Source of the DNA: Devosia sp.
GTDB taxonomy: Bacteria > Pseudomonadota > Alphaproteobacteria > Rhizobiales > Devosiaceae
Length of the DNA stretch: 58,303 nt
Assembly (NCBI RefSeq): GCF_028290435.1
Contig: NZ_JAQGJV010000071.1
Coordinates: 1-58,303 of the forward strand
Direction of reading: 5' to 3'
The position numbers and the translations under genes were made by a program. The notes beneath the pieces were generated by a model. The model ran no database searches. It had not been told where the DNA came from and saw nothing but the letters and a program-made list of their open reading frames with translations. Shown one piece after another: positions 16,985 through 25,843 of this stretch. Each line of letters begins with the position of its first letter. Positions within the stretch are counted from its first letter, which is position 1.

Positions 16985-18234
16985 GCGGTGGGCGGCAATC
17001 CCAGCGGGGCCAGCAGCGTTTCGTCGGGCACGGCAGGGCCGGTCGGCACGATGAAGGTCATCCCATAAGGGTTGGCATATTCCCAGTAGGCCCAGGCCAT
17101 GCCGTAGCTTTCCGCCAGCGAGCGCGCGTCGGCGATATAGCGGTTGCGATCCTCGGGCAGCGCGCCTGAGTCGCCCTTGGCGTTCATGTCGATGACGCCG
17201 AATTCGCCCATGAAGAGTCGGTCGGGCGCTATGCCCTGGCTCTTGGCCCAATCGACGCCCTGGGCGAACAGCTTGGCCATTTCTGCCTTGTCCCAGTTGC
17301 GGGCATAATAATCGTCGATATCGCCCGATATCTTCAGCCAGTTGGCCTGCTGTTCGAGAAAGCCGACGCCGGCAGCGTCCATTCGTGCCGTCAAGTCGGC
17401 CTCGACATCCTTGCGACTGCGTGAGCTGGCCGGCCAGGGCAGTCCCGAGGCCCAGCCACCATCGTCCATCCGCTGATGGGTGAAGCTGTGCGGATCATAC
17501 ATGTGGAAGCTATAAAGGATGTTGGGATCGTCGAACGCGGTGGCATCCAGGTTCAGCAGGTCCCCGATGTCGCCGCCGCAGGCGCCCGTTGCCACGACGG
17601 TGATGTCGGGACTGACGGCGCGGATCATCTGCACCTGCGCGGTCTGGATGCGCTGCCAGTCGTCGGTGCCGGTATCGTCGCAGGGATAGTAATGCGGCTC
17701 GTTATACGGTTCGATGGCGACTTTTTCGATGCCGACCGCCGCCAGCATCCTGGCGACATCGACCACCATGGCGTTGTAGCGGGCAACGGGTTCGGAATCC
17801 GCGCCCTGCTCGATGGCCTCCTGGCTATAGGCATCCACCTGCGAGCTGAAGTGCAGATTGAACACCACCTTGAGGCCCGCCGCCACGACGTGCCGCACGG
17901 CTTTATCCAGTACATCGAGCGCCGCTTGCCGCTGCGCGCCGTCATTGGCCAGCAGCGGACCGGGATCGACCGAGAGGCGCACGAAGTCGAAACCGAGGCC
18001 CTTCATGCGCTCGAACTGGTCTTGCGCGGGCCACGCGTCAAGCGGTCGGTAACCGCTCAACCATTCCGACATGGTGTTATAAGGCGGCTGGCGGTAGTTT
18101 CCCGAAGCATCCAGCGGTGCCCAGTTGAGCCAATCGTGGACCCCAATGCCGCGATGCAAAACCAGGGGCGCAGCCTGCGCGGACCCCAAAGCCAGGAGAC
18201 TGATCAACGCGATGGCAAGACTGCGGTTTTTCAC
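16978..18234 (-). CDS. Secreted glycoside hydrolase family 5 (cellulase-like)
   Basis: The 418-residue protein begins with a clear Sec signal peptide (MKNRSLAIALISLLALGSAQA, cleavage near residue 21). The GH5 barrel shows the catalytic acid/base in EPYNEPHY (Glu179) and the nucleophile in FMGEFGV (Glu344), with HMYDPHSF between them. It should cleave beta-linked glucans or related chains in the periplasm or outside the cell. Hydrolases in export loci often trim the polymer or clear jammed chains. It ends 7 bases inside the convergent adenylate-forming gene and is divergent from the heparinase-like gene, with a 132-base gap between their starts. A second GH5 gene lies in the other locus at 41401. 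Confidence 0.9.
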   Translation of the reverse strand: MKNRSLAIALISLLALGSAQAAPLVLHRGIGVHDWLNWAPLDASGNYRQPPYNTMSEWLSGYRPLDAWPAQDQFERMKGLGFDFVRLSVDPGPLLANDGAQRQAALDVLDKAVRHVVAAGLKVVFNLHFSSQVDAYSQEAIEQGADSEPVARYNAMVVDVARMLAAVGIEKVAIEPYNEPHYYPCDDTGTDDWQRIQTAQVQMIRAVSPDITVVATGACGGDIGDLLNLDATAFDDPNILYSFHMYDPHSFTHQRMDDGGWASGLPWPASSRSRKDVEADLTARMDAAGVGFLEQQANWLKISGDIDDYYARNWDKAEMAKLFAQGVDWAKSQGIAPDRLFMGEFGVIDMNAKGDSGALPEDRNRYIADARSLAESYGMAWAYWEYANPYGMTFIVPTGPAVPDETLLAPLGLPPTAQ

Positions 18235-18366
18235 GATCGGGCTCCACGCCTTCTGGTGCGGTCACTGGCCCGCATGGCGCTCGTCGAGCGCCTTCGTGAT
18301 TTTTATCAGCATGCGCCGGTCCCGCCCTGGGCTTTCACGCGATATGGTATACGCGGACGGACACGG

Positions 18367-20292
18367 ATGAAGCTGGGCTGGTATCTGGCGCGACTGCGCA
18401 ATATGAGCCCTGGCGAAGTTCTCCACCGGCTGGTGGAGAACCGGAAGCGCATTGAATCGCGCGGACGCCATGAGGGTTGGGAGCGATTTTCGGATGGGCC
18501 GTTGCCGTCGGCGCTATTGGGCCTGAAGGCGACGTTCCTCGCTACCCCGGCCTCGCATCCCCCCACCACAGCTGCCGCGCAATCCATCATGGACGGCCGA
18601 TTTGCCGCGCTCGGTCTGGAATGGCCCCAGCGCGTGCACGCCGACCTGTTTCCCGCAGCGCTGTGGCGATTGTCGCCCGATACCGGCAGCGCCTGGCCTG
18701 CGGGCGCCTATTGCTTTGACATCAACTATCGCCAGACGGCGGGCGTCGGCGACATCAAATATGCCTGGGAGTTCAACCGGCTGCAATTTCTGCAGCCGCT
18801 GGCCGCGCAGGTGGCGCTGACCGGCGGGACGGCAGAACTCGGCGTTATCGAGCGGGCGATCGACAGCTGGTACGCCGCCAATCCGCCGTTCCGCGGCATC
18901 GGCTGGGCATCGGGCATCGAAGTGGGCCTGCGGGCCATCAGTCTGTTGCTGGTGGTGTCGCTCTGCGGCGAGCTTCTGTCGCAGCCCACATTGACGCGGA
19001 TCGGCGCGATCCTGCGCGCCAGCGCCTTCTGGCTGCACCGGTTTCCCTCCGATTTCTCGTCGGCCAACAACCACCTCATGGCCGAACTTGCCGGCCGCTA
19101 CCTCATCGCCGTAGCGCTGGATGACAAAGCCGCCGCGGCGCAAGTGCAGGTCGATGTCGAACGCGAGGTCATGCTGCAGATCCTGCCCGACGGTGTGGGC
19201 GCCGAGCAGACGCCCACCTATGCGGCCTTCACTGCCGAAATGGCCTTGCTCTGTGCCCTGGTGGCGCAGAATGCCGGCACGCCATTCGCCTCCGAGGTTG
19301 CGGAGCGGCTGGGTCTGTTCGCTGATTTCATCTTCTGGATCAGCGGACCCGACGGAACGGTGCCGGCCATCGGCGACGATGACGAAGGGCGCGTGATCAG
19401 CCTCTGCCAGCCGGAGCCCGATTATCCGGTCTCCGTTGCCGTCGCCATCCGCGGGTTCCTGGGTCAAAGCGCGCCAACCGCGGCGCCCCCGACATTGCGC
19501 AATGGCCTCTTCGCGGCGCCCACTGCGCTCGATCAGGTGACAAGCGGCGTCCGCACATTCCCGGTTGGCGGATATAGCGTCTGGCGCGGCAAGCATACGG
19601 GCCGCCAGGTCGGCGCGGTGCTCGATCACGGCCCGCTCGGCTATCTGTCGATCGCGGCGCACGGCCATGCCGATGCCCTATCGCTCAGGCTCACCATCGA
19701 CGGAAAGCCGGTGCTGGTCGATCCCGGCACCTATCGCTACCAGGGCGGGGGAGCCTGGCGCGACTGGTTCCGCTCCAGCCAGGCGCATAACACCATGACG
19801 GTCGCCAATGCGAGCCAGAGCCTGGCCGCCGGGGCCTTCAACTGGTCGCACAAGGCACAGACGCGTCTCGATGGCAGTACCGACAGTCCCTGGCGCGTGA
19901 CGGCCTCCCATGATGGCTACCAACGCCGCTTTGGCGTCCGGCACCAGCGCACCACCGCCATGACGGAGCAGGGGATGTCCATTTTGGATCGCCTGTCGGG
20001 CGCAACATCGCCGCTTGACTGCGTGCTGACCTTCCAGCTCGCCCCCGATCTGCTTGGACAGATCGATGGCAACACGGTTGCGGTGAGCCGGGGCGGAAAG
20101 CCTGTTTTCAGGCTGGTCCTGCCCACCGACGCAATCCAGATCATCCGCGGGGGCGGTCCCACCGAGGGCGGGTGGGTTTCCAGCCGGTTTGGCCACAAGG
20201 ACCCCGCCGATCGCATTGTGTGGAGCGGTGAGGTGGATACCAATGGGGTAACCACCAATATTGAGTTCGATCGCCGGCGCGTCGCCCGATAG
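18367..20292 (+). CDS. Heparinase II/III family protein (polysaccharide lyase-like)
   Basis: The 641-residue protein has an N-terminal alpha/alpha barrel and a C-terminal beta-sandwich. Family signatures include SSANNHLMAELAGRYL near 231-246, the histidine/aspartate motif AHGHADALSL near 430 and QAHNTMTV further on. It would cleave uronic-acid-containing chains by beta-elimination. That fits a polymer carrying ManNAcA made by WecBC. No clear signal peptide is seen: the start is MKLGWYLARLRNMSPGE, the usual N-terminus of heparinase-like genes in polysaccharide loci. ATG 18367 is chosen for that match and for GGACGG upstream; the frame is open for 890 bases further upstream, but opposite the GH5 gene. 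A structural rather than catalytic role cannot be excluded. Confidence 0.85.
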   Translation: MKLGWYLARLRNMSPGEVLHRLVENRKRIESRGRHEGWERFSDGPLPSALLGLKATFLATPASHPPTTAAAQSIMDGRFAALGLEWPQRVHADLFPAALWRLSPDTGSAWPAGAYCFDINYRQTAGVGDIKYAWEFNRLQFLQPLAAQVALTGGTAELGVIERAIDSWYAANPPFRGIGWASGIEVGLRAISLLLVVSLCGELLSQPTLTRIGAILRASAFWLHRFPSDFSSANNHLMAELAGRYLIAVALDDKAAAAQVQVDVEREVMLQILPDGVGAEQTPTYAAFTAEMALLCALVAQNAGTPFASEVAERLGLFADFIFWISGPDGTVPAIGDDDEGRVISLCQPEPDYPVSVAVAIRGFLGQSAPTAAPPTLRNGLFAAPTALDQVTSGVRTFPVGGYSVWRGKHTGRQVGAVLDHGPLGYLSIAAHGHADALSLRLTIDGKPVLVDPGTYRYQGGGAWRDWFRSSQAHNTMTVANASQSLAAGAFNWSHKAQTRLDGSTDSPWRVTASHDGYQRRFGVRHQRTTAMTEQGMSILDRLSGATSPLDCVLTFQLAPDLLGQIDGNTVAVSRGGKPVFRLVLPTDAIQIIRGGGPTEGGWVSSRFGHKDPADRIVWSGEVDTNGVTTNIEFDRRRVAR

Positions 20293-20431
20293 GTGGCATT
20301 TTAGCGTTAACCGCGCCGCGAAGTAACGCGCCGCAGCGTGGTGAATCAATGCTAAATGTTGGAGTGAAACGTGCAGCCATAGACCACTAAGGCCATTGTG
20401 GATCGGCGGGCGTTCGACATGCGGCAGGCCA

Positions 20432-21841
20432 ATGAACCAGGACAGTTTGCATCGTTGGCCCGTGGAGGCCCGGAAGCGCCGCCGCTACCGGATTCCGAGC
20501 CGCACCTATTTTGGCTATGCGGTGGGTTTCGTCGAAGGCGTGCTGGCAATACTGCTGGTGCTGATCGCGGCCCGCGCGCACCCCGAATCCCCGCAAAGCT
20601 TCGCCCTGACAGTGCTGGTCGGTAGCGCCTACGGCGTGAGTTGCGCGCTGGCTTCGGCGCAGTACCTGCGATCACTGGCCACGCGGCGCCCAATGATGCT
20701 GCGCTCGGTCTTGATCTGGATGGTCGGCGTTGTCGTGCTGGTCGGGGCGATGCTGCTGTCGGGCGGCTATACGCTGGACGGCGGATGGGCCATGCCGGTG
20801 GCGGCCGGACTGGGGCTGGTGGCGGCGCGATTGGCATTTATGGGGATCAGCTCCACGCTGATGCATGCCGGCCGGCTGCAGATCGAACGCGTCGCGCTGG
20901 TCGGCCGCGCGGCCGACCTGGCGCAGTTCCGCGAGAATGTCGAAGTGTGGCGCCAGGGTGCTCAGGTGGTGCGCTCGCTCACGCTGGACGAGGCCGGGTC
21001 CGCCGGTGTGTCGCAAGCGCGAACCGTCGAGTTCGCCCGTGAATGCGTCGAGTACCGTTGCGACACCGTGCTGCTGGTCGGCACGCATGGCGACGCCAAG
21101 ACATTCAATGCGCTGGTGGCGCCGTTCCGCTCCTACGCGCTCAATGTCATGATGGCGCCCTCCGCCACCAACGAACGCCAGATGCTGGTCGACCTGTTGC
21201 CGGTGGGCTCTACCCAGCCCGGCCGTGTCCTCGCCAAGCCGATCGACGATACCGGCCGCTTGCTGAAGCGGGCTTTTGATGTCGCGGGGGCGGGTTTTGG
21301 CCTGCTTCTGCTGTCGCCGCTGTTCCTGATCGTGGCGGTGTGGATCAAGTTCGATAGCCGCGGGCCGGTGCTGTTCCTGCAGGAGCGGCGCGGCTTCAAC
21401 GGCGAGAGTTTCCAGATCTACAAATTCCGCTCGATGAGCGTTATGGAAGATGGCCGCGCCATGAAGCAGGCCGTGCCGGATGACCCGCGCATCACCACGA
21501 TCGGCGCGGTGCTGCGCCGCACCAGTATCGACGAGTTGCCGCAATTGATGAACGTCCTGCTCGGCAATATGAGCCTCGTCGGTCCCCGCCCGCACGCCAT
21601 TTCGCACGATGCCGAACTGGCGCTGCGGTTCGAGCGCTATGCGCAGCGGCAGCGCATCAAGCCCGGCATTACGGGCTGGGCGCAGGTCAATGGCTTTCGC
21701 GGCGATACCTCGACCCAGGAAAAGATCGAAGGGCGCACGCTGCACGATCTCTATTATGTCGAGCACTGGTCGCTGTGGTTCGACATCCGCATCCTGATGC
21801 TGACCTTTCTGTCACGCAAGGTTCGCGACAACGCGCTTTAG
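20432..21841 (+). CDS. Polyprenyl-phosphate sugar-1-phosphate transferase (WbaP/GumD-type initiating enzyme)
   Basis: The 469-residue protein has four or five N-terminal membrane helices, a central CoA-binding-like domain (about 140-270) and the C-terminal bacterial sugar transferase domain. The latter shows [62 protein letters not shown] and [15 protein letters not shown]. It loads the first sugar-1-phosphate onto undecaprenyl phosphate, starting repeat-unit synthesis. The donor (UDP-Glc, UDP-Gal or other) cannot be read from sequence. ATG 20432 is preferred although no strong ribosome site is seen; upstream alternatives begin at 20396. It is the only initiating transferase in the window, so it may serve both polysaccharide loci. 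Confidence 0.9.
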   Translation: MNQDSLHRWPVEARKRRRYRIPSRTYFGYAVGFVEGVLAILLVLIAARAHPESPQSFALTVLVGSAYGVSCALASAQYLRSLATRRPMMLRSVLIWMVGVVVLVGAMLLSGGYTLDGGWAMPVAAGLGLVAARLAFMGISSTLMHAGRLQIERVALVGRAADLAQFRENVEVWRQGAQVVRSLTLDEAGSAGVSQARTVEFARECVEYRCDTVLLVGTHGDAKTFNALVAPFRSYALNVMMAPSATNERQMLVDLLPVGSTQPGRVLAKPIDDTGRLLKRAFDVAGAGFGLLLLSPLFLIVAVWIKFDSRGPVLFLQERRGFNGESFQIYKFRSMSVMEDGRAMKQAVPDDPRITTIGAVLRRTSIDELPQLMNVLLGNMSLVGPRPHAISHDAELALRFERYAQRQRIKPGITGWAQVNGFRGDTSTQEKIEGRTLHDLYYVEHWSLWFDIRILMLTFLSRKVRDNAL

Positions 21842-21895
21842 GCTAAGCGCGCGTTCTACATACTGAATTTCACCTCGCTGCCCAGATCCCTCTGC

Positions 21896-21961
21896 CCAAC
21901 AATTGAGCATGGGGAAATTCTGCCTATCCGGCTTGACAAAATTGTTGGCGGCGGCAAAAGT
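21896..21961 (+). promoter_or_regulatory. Candidate promoter and operator for the amino-acid ABC operon
   Basis: CCAACAATT (21896-21904) and AATTGTTGG (21940-21948) form a perfect 9-base inverted repeat with a 35-base spacer. The right arm overlaps a TTGACA hexamer (21933-21938), the best -35-like sequence nearby. A weak -10-like AAAAGT follows after 17 bases at 21956-21961. The first ABC gene starts at 21989. A regulator bound to both arms would cover the promoter; the LacI protein encoded at 25844 is a candidate. Promoter strength and operator identity are inferred. Confidence 0.35.
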
Positions 21962-21988
21962 GAAACCGATTTCATAGTGTGAAAGCGC

Positions 21989-22660
21989 ATGCGGATAGAT
22001 CTCTCGCTGCTCGTGCCATATCTGCCGTTTATGCTGGAAGGCGCGCTCTTAACCGCGCAGGTCTGCGTGCTCGCTTTGCTCGGCAGCCTGATCGTCGGCG
22101 CGCTGATGGCCGTGGCGCGCACCTCGGCCAATACGCTGTTGCGCCGGGCGGCCTCGATCTATGCCGACCTGTTCCGCAACGTGCCCTTCATCGTGCAACT
22201 GTTCTTCTTCTATTACGGCCTGCCCGAAATCGGCATCTACATCGATGCCTTCACCACCGGGGTCGTGGCTTTGTCGATTGCGGGCGGTGCGTTTACCTCC
22301 GACGTGATCCGCTCGGGCATTTTGGCCATCGAGCCCGGCATTATTGAAGCCGCCCAGGTCAGCGGCCTCTCCAAGACCAAGGTTTTCAGCAAGATCGTGC
22401 TGCCCGTGGCGCTGCGCACCTCAGTGCGGCCGATGGGCTCGGTGTTCATCAACCTGATCCTGACCTCCTCGATACTGTCGACCATCACGCTGAACGAGCT
22501 GACCGGCACGGCCAAGATCGTTGCCTCGGACACCTTCAAGCCGTTCGAGGTCTATGTCGTGCTGCTGATCGCCTATGCGACGCTGACCTATCTGGTGTCG
22601 CTGCTAATCGCCGCGCTGCATCGCCGGCTCAATCGCGATCTCGGGGAGGCGGTTCGCTGA
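21989..22660 (+). CDS. Polar amino-acid ABC transporter permease
   Basis: The 223-residue inner-membrane protein has five hydrophobic segments and the HisM/GlnP-type permease pattern. The EAA loop that docks the ATPase is EAAQVSGLSKTKVFSKIVLP (about 119-138). It is the first gene of a five-gene operon and its stop overlaps the start of the second permease (TGATG), so the two probably form a heterodimeric channel. Substrates of this family are amino acids and small derivatives. The glycosylasparaginase gene in the same operon suggests a glycosylated or modified asparagine. Confidence 0.9.
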   Translation: MRIDLSLLVPYLPFMLEGALLTAQVCVLALLGSLIVGALMAVARTSANTLLRRAASIYADLFRNVPFIVQLFFFYYGLPEIGIYIDAFTTGVVALSIAGGAFTSDVIRSGILAIEPGIIEAAQVSGLSKTKVFSKIVLPVALRTSVRPMGSVFINLILTSSILSTITLNELTGTAKIVASDTFKPFEVYVVLLIAYATLTYLVSLLIAALHRRLNRDLGEAVR

Positions 22661-23331
22661 TGCGCTATACCGAATTTACCCCTTTCGATATCGTCCTGCT
22701 GGCCCAGGGGCTCGGCGTTTCGGTCGGGCTGTTCCTCGCCACCACGGTGATCGGGCTGCTGATCGGCACGCTCTGGGCCGTGGTGCGGTTTTATCGTGTG
22801 CCGGTGTTGACGCAGGTCATCACTTTCGTCGCCGAACTGCTGAAGAACTCGCCGGTGCTGGTGCAACTGTTCCTGGTGTTCTTCGGCTTCCCGGCGTTCT
22901 TCCATATCAATCTGGGACCGGTGGAAGCCGCCGTCATCACGCTTTCGGGCAATACCGCCGCTTTCGTCTATGTCATCGCCGTCTCGGCGATCGAGAGCAT
23001 CGGCCGCGACCAGATCGAGGCAGCGCGCGCCTTCGGGCTGACCAAATGGCAAGTGCTGCGCCACATCATCGCGCCGCAGGCCATGGCCTTCGCCATCGGG
23101 CCGCTGACGGGGCTGCTGGTCAATCAATTGCAGGTCACCTCCCTGATCTCGGTGATCGGCGTGATGGACCTGACCAAGATCGGCAATATCCTCAACCTGC
23201 GCACGCTGAAACCCTTCATCGTCTGGGCCGTGGTTGGGGTGCTGTATTATTTGGCGGCCAAACTCATCGCCTATGCCGGCGCAACTCTGGAACGGCGCCT
23301 GCGGGCCCATACCGCATGGAAAGGTCTCTGA
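22660..23331 (+). CDS. Polar amino-acid ABC transporter permease
   Basis: This second permease has 223 residues, five membrane segments and the EAA loop EAARAFGLTKWQVLRHIIAP. It shares the HisM/GlnP family pattern (NSPVLVQLFLVFFGFP) with the first permease. Its ATG overlaps the upstream stop by one base and its own stop is three bases before the ATPase gene. Both permeases and the ATPase should form one importer in the inner membrane. Confidence 0.9.
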   Translation: MRYTEFTPFDIVLLAQGLGVSVGLFLATTVIGLLIGTLWAVVRFYRVPVLTQVITFVAELLKNSPVLVQLFLVFFGFPAFFHINLGPVEAAVITLSGNTAAFVYVIAVSAIESIGRDQIEAARAFGLTKWQVLRHIIAPQAMAFAIGPLTGLLVNQLQVTSLISVIGVMDLTKIGNILNLRTLKPFIVWAVVGVLYYLAAKLIAYAGATLERRLRAHTAWKGL

Positions 23332-23334
23332 TCC

Positions 23335-24069
23335 ATGATCAAGGCACAATCGGTCCGCAAGGTTTTCGGCAGCGTCACCGTCCTCGATGGCGTCGATCTC
23401 ACCGTCGCGCCGGGCGAGGTGGTCTCCATCCTGGGCTCGTCCGGCTCGGGCAAGTCGACGCTGATCCGCTGCATCAACGGGTTGGAACGGCTCGACGGCG
23501 GCAGCATCACGGTCGATGATTTCGACGTCAGCAAGCCCAAGGAACTCGCCGAGGCGCGCAAGCGCAGCGGCACCGTGTTCCAGATGTTCAATCTCTATCC
23601 GCATATGACGGCGCTGCAGAACGTGACGCTGGCGCCGGTCGAAGTGCTCAAGCGCCCCAAGGCGGAAGCCGAGGCCGAGGGCAGGGCGCTGTTGGCGTCG
23701 GTTGGTTTGGCCGATCGCGCCGATGCGTTTCCGAGCCAGCTTTCGGGCGGGCAGCGCCAGCGCGTCGGCATTTGTCGCGCGCTCGCGATGAAGCCGCGCT
23801 ATCTATTGCTCGACGAAGTGACCAGCGCGCTCGATCCGGAAATGACCGCCGACGTGCTCGATATCCTGGCCAAGCTCGCCAAGGAGGGCACCACCATGGT
23901 GTTCGTCACCCACGAGATCGAGTTCGCGCGCACCATTTCCTCGCGTGTGGTGTTTCTCGAAAAGGGCCGGCTGGTGGTCGATCTGCCGACCGAGCAGTTC
24001 TTTGCTGCCGATGGCGGCCTCGCCAATCCGCGCATCGCGCAGTTCCTCTCCAAGATGCGGAAAGACTAG
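23335..24069 (+). CDS. Polar amino-acid ABC transporter ATP-binding protein
   Basis: The 244-residue ATPase is of the GlnQ/HisP type. It shows Walker A GSSGSGKST (about 38-46), a Q-loop in FQMFNLYPHMT, signature LSGGQRQRVGICRAL, Walker B YLLLDEVTSALDPE and the switch histidine in VFVTHEIEF. It energises the two permeases encoded just upstream (3-base gap). The glycosylasparaginase gene starts three bases after its stop, so they are in one operon. Confidence 0.93.
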   Translation: MIKAQSVRKVFGSVTVLDGVDLTVAPGEVVSILGSSGSGKSTLIRCINGLERLDGGSITVDDFDVSKPKELAEARKRSGTVFQMFNLYPHMTALQNVTLAPVEVLKRPKAEAEAEGRALLASVGLADRADAFPSQLSGGQRQRVGICRALAMKPRYLLLDEVTSALDPEMTADVLDILAKLAKEGTTMVFVTHEIEFARTISSRVVFLEKGRLVVDLPTEQFFAADGGLANPRIAQFLSKMRKD

Positions 24070-24072
24070 GCC

Positions 24073-24996
24073 ATGCAGCTCCTCGCCAATGTCGAGGCCT
24101 ATCCGGGCTTTGATACCACCATCGCCATGCTCAAGGATGGCGCGCCGGGCCTTGAAGCCATGGTCGCCGGCATGGGCCATGTCGAGCGCGATGTCCGCGT
24201 GCGGTCCGTCGGTTTCGGCGGTTGGCCCAATATGCTGGGCAAGATGGAATTCGATGCCGGCGTCATGAACGGCACCACCCGCGAAGTCGGTAGCGTCGGC
24301 GCGGTGCCGGATACGCTCCCGGTTTCGGCTTTGGCGCTGGAAGTCATGAAGCGCCTGCCCCATGTCATGCTAACCGGCGATGGCGCGCGCCGCTTTGCCA
24401 CTGAAATCGGTTTCAAGGTTGACGAGACGCTGTACGAGGACAGCAAGCGCGTCTGGTGGGAGCGGTTGGTTAAGGAGCTGAGCGCCGAAGACCTGGCGGC
24501 CTTCCCCAACATTCCGCTGGCGCCGCTTAGCCGTCACATCACCGATCCGGAGCGCGTGCGCGACACCACCGTGTTCCTGTCCTCGGACGTGAGGGACACC
24601 ATTTCGGTAGCGACCTCGACCTCCGGCTGGGCCTGGAAATATCCGGGCCGCCTGGGCGACTCGCCCATTCCCGGCGCCGGCTTTTATGCCGATAGCCGCT
24701 ATGGCGCGGCTGCCTGCACCCACACCGGCGAAATGACAATGCGCTGCTCGACATCGCGCACCATCGTGCTGGCCATGAAGCTGGGGCGCTCGCTGGACGA
24801 CGCCATCAAGCTGGCTACCGAGGAACTTGCCGAATTGACCACCGGGTTCCTGGCGGGGGTCGTGATCCACGCGATCGACGCCGCCGGCAACCACAAGGTC
24901 GTGAACTTCAGATGCCAGGACGATATTTTCTACTGGTACTGGGAGCCGAAAATGGCCGCGCCGGAACGCCGGACGGCCGAGAAATCATCACTCTAA
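24073..24996 (+). CDS. N4-(beta-N-acetylglucosaminyl)-L-asparaginase family (Ntn hydrolase)
   Basis: The 307-residue protein aligns over its length with lysosomal-type glycosylasparaginase (asparaginase_2 family). Known elements are VGFGGWPNMLGKMEFDAGVM with TTREVGSVG, the DGARRFATEIGF segment, and TSTSGWAWKYPGRLGDSPIP with GAGFYAD. Autoproteolysis is expected before Thr165 in RVRDTTVFL; the spacing from this threonine to TSTSG equals that in the human enzyme as I recall it. A second DT (VRDTI) lies 11 residues later but has the wrong spacing. The enzyme would release aspartate from GlcNAc-Asn; isoaspartyl peptides are another possible substrate. It has no signal peptide, so it acts after uptake by the flanking ABC transporter. 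Confidence 0.85.
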   Translation: MQLLANVEAYPGFDTTIAMLKDGAPGLEAMVAGMGHVERDVRVRSVGFGGWPNMLGKMEFDAGVMNGTTREVGSVGAVPDTLPVSALALEVMKRLPHVMLTGDGARRFATEIGFKVDETLYEDSKRVWWERLVKELSAEDLAAFPNIPLAPLSRHITDPERVRDTTVFLSSDVRDTISVATSTSGWAWKYPGRLGDSPIPGAGFYADSRYGAAACTHTGEMTMRCSTSRTIVLAMKLGRSLDDAIKLATEELAELTTGFLAGVVIHAIDAAGNHKVVNFRCQDDIFYWYWEPKMAAPERRTAEKSSL

Positions 24997-25008
24997 GGGA
25001 GAACTGCA

Positions 25009-25800
25009 ATGAAGCGTATTCTGACGACTTTGGCTGCGCTGGCGCTCGTCGCCGGTACGGTCCTTCCGGCAACTGCCGGCATGATCGACGATATCAAGAG
25101 CCGCGGCACCGTGCGCATCGGCGTGTCGCTCGGCGGCGAGCCGATCGGCTTCCGCGATGCCCAGAACAACCCCGTCGGCTATGACGTCGATGTCGCCACC
25201 ATGCTGGCCGCAAAGCTCGGCGTGCCGGTGGAATTCACCGACGTTTCGGGCGATGCCCGCGTCTCCATGCTGGTCGCCGGCCAGCTCGATATCGTCGTCG
25301 CCAACACCTCGGCGACTCTGGAACGCGCCAAGTCCGTCAACTTCTCCATCCCCTACAACCGGGCTGGCCTGCGCATCATCGTGCAGAAGGACGCCGGTAT
25401 CACCACGCTTGAAGGCCTTGCCGGCAAGAAGGTCGTGGTCGGTCGCGGCACCACTGGCGAAGCCTTCCTGAAGAAGGCCGTACCGGATGCCGAACTGGTC
25501 TACACCGACAACTTCTCTCCCGATGGCGTGCTGCTGCTGCAGCAGAAGCGTGCTGATGCGGCCATCGAAGACTCGTCGCTCCTCGATTATCTCGCCACCA
25601 CCAATGAAAACCTGGTGACGCTGCCGGGCCTCTATTCTAATGACCCGATCGGCATCGCCGTCGCCAAGGGCGATCCGGAATTCGTGCGCTGGATCGACAT
25701 GTTCGTTTCCGACTACATCCAGTCGGGCGCGTATGACGCGAACTACAAGAAGTGGTGGGGCGAAAAGGCCAACCCACCGGCTTTGACCCCGCTTTGGTAA
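25009..25800 (+). CDS. Polar amino-acid ABC transporter substrate-binding protein
   Basis: The 263-residue periplasmic protein starts with a Sec signal peptide (MKRILTTLAALALVAGTVLP, cleavage near residue 24) and then the family-3 solute-binding fold: RGTVRIGVS, GYDVDVATMLAAKLG, ERAKSVNFSIPY and GKKVVVGRGTTGE. A good ribosome site (AAGGGAG) precedes the ATG. It is the last gene of the importer operon and is followed by a strong hairpin terminator. The ligand should match the glycosylasparaginase substrate, which is inference from position. Confidence 0.93.
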   Translation: MKRILTTLAALALVAGTVLPATAGMIDDIKSRGTVRIGVSLGGEPIGFRDAQNNPVGYDVDVATMLAAKLGVPVEFTDVSGDARVSMLVAGQLDIVVANTSATLERAKSVNFSIPYNRAGLRIIVQKDAGITTLEGLAGKKVVVGRGTTGEAFLKKAVPDAELVYTDNFSPDGVLLLQQKRADAAIEDSSLLDYLATTNENLVTLPGLYSNDPIGIAVAKGDPEFVRWIDMFVSDYIQSGAYDANYKKWWGEKANPPALTPLW

Positions 25801-25811
25801 GCTGACTAAAG

Positions 25812-25840
25812 CCCCGGATCACCAAGTGGTCCGGGGTTTT
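25812..25840. terminator. Bidirectional Rho-independent terminator
   Basis: CCCCGGATCAC and GTGGTCCGGGG pair as an 11-base stem with one G-T wobble and a three-base CAA loop, followed by TTTT at 25837-25840. It sits between the convergent binding-protein gene (stop at 25800) and the lacI-type gene (stop at 25844). It can end the ABC operon, and the stem also faces the opposite gene. Confidence 0.85.
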
Positions 25841-25843
25841 GCT

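Noticed and set aside
17476..18366. A long open frame extending the heparinase-like protein upstream to 938 residues
   Set aside because: It lies opposite the GH5 gene, is rich in His, Arg and Gly as expected for antisense frames in GC-rich DNA, and the family N-terminus begins at 18367.
24601..24620. The second Asp-Thr pair (VRDTI) as the autoproteolysis site of the glycosylasparaginase
   Set aside because: Spacing to the TSTSG motif is too short by 11 residues; the first pair (RDTTVFL, Thr165) has the correct spacing.
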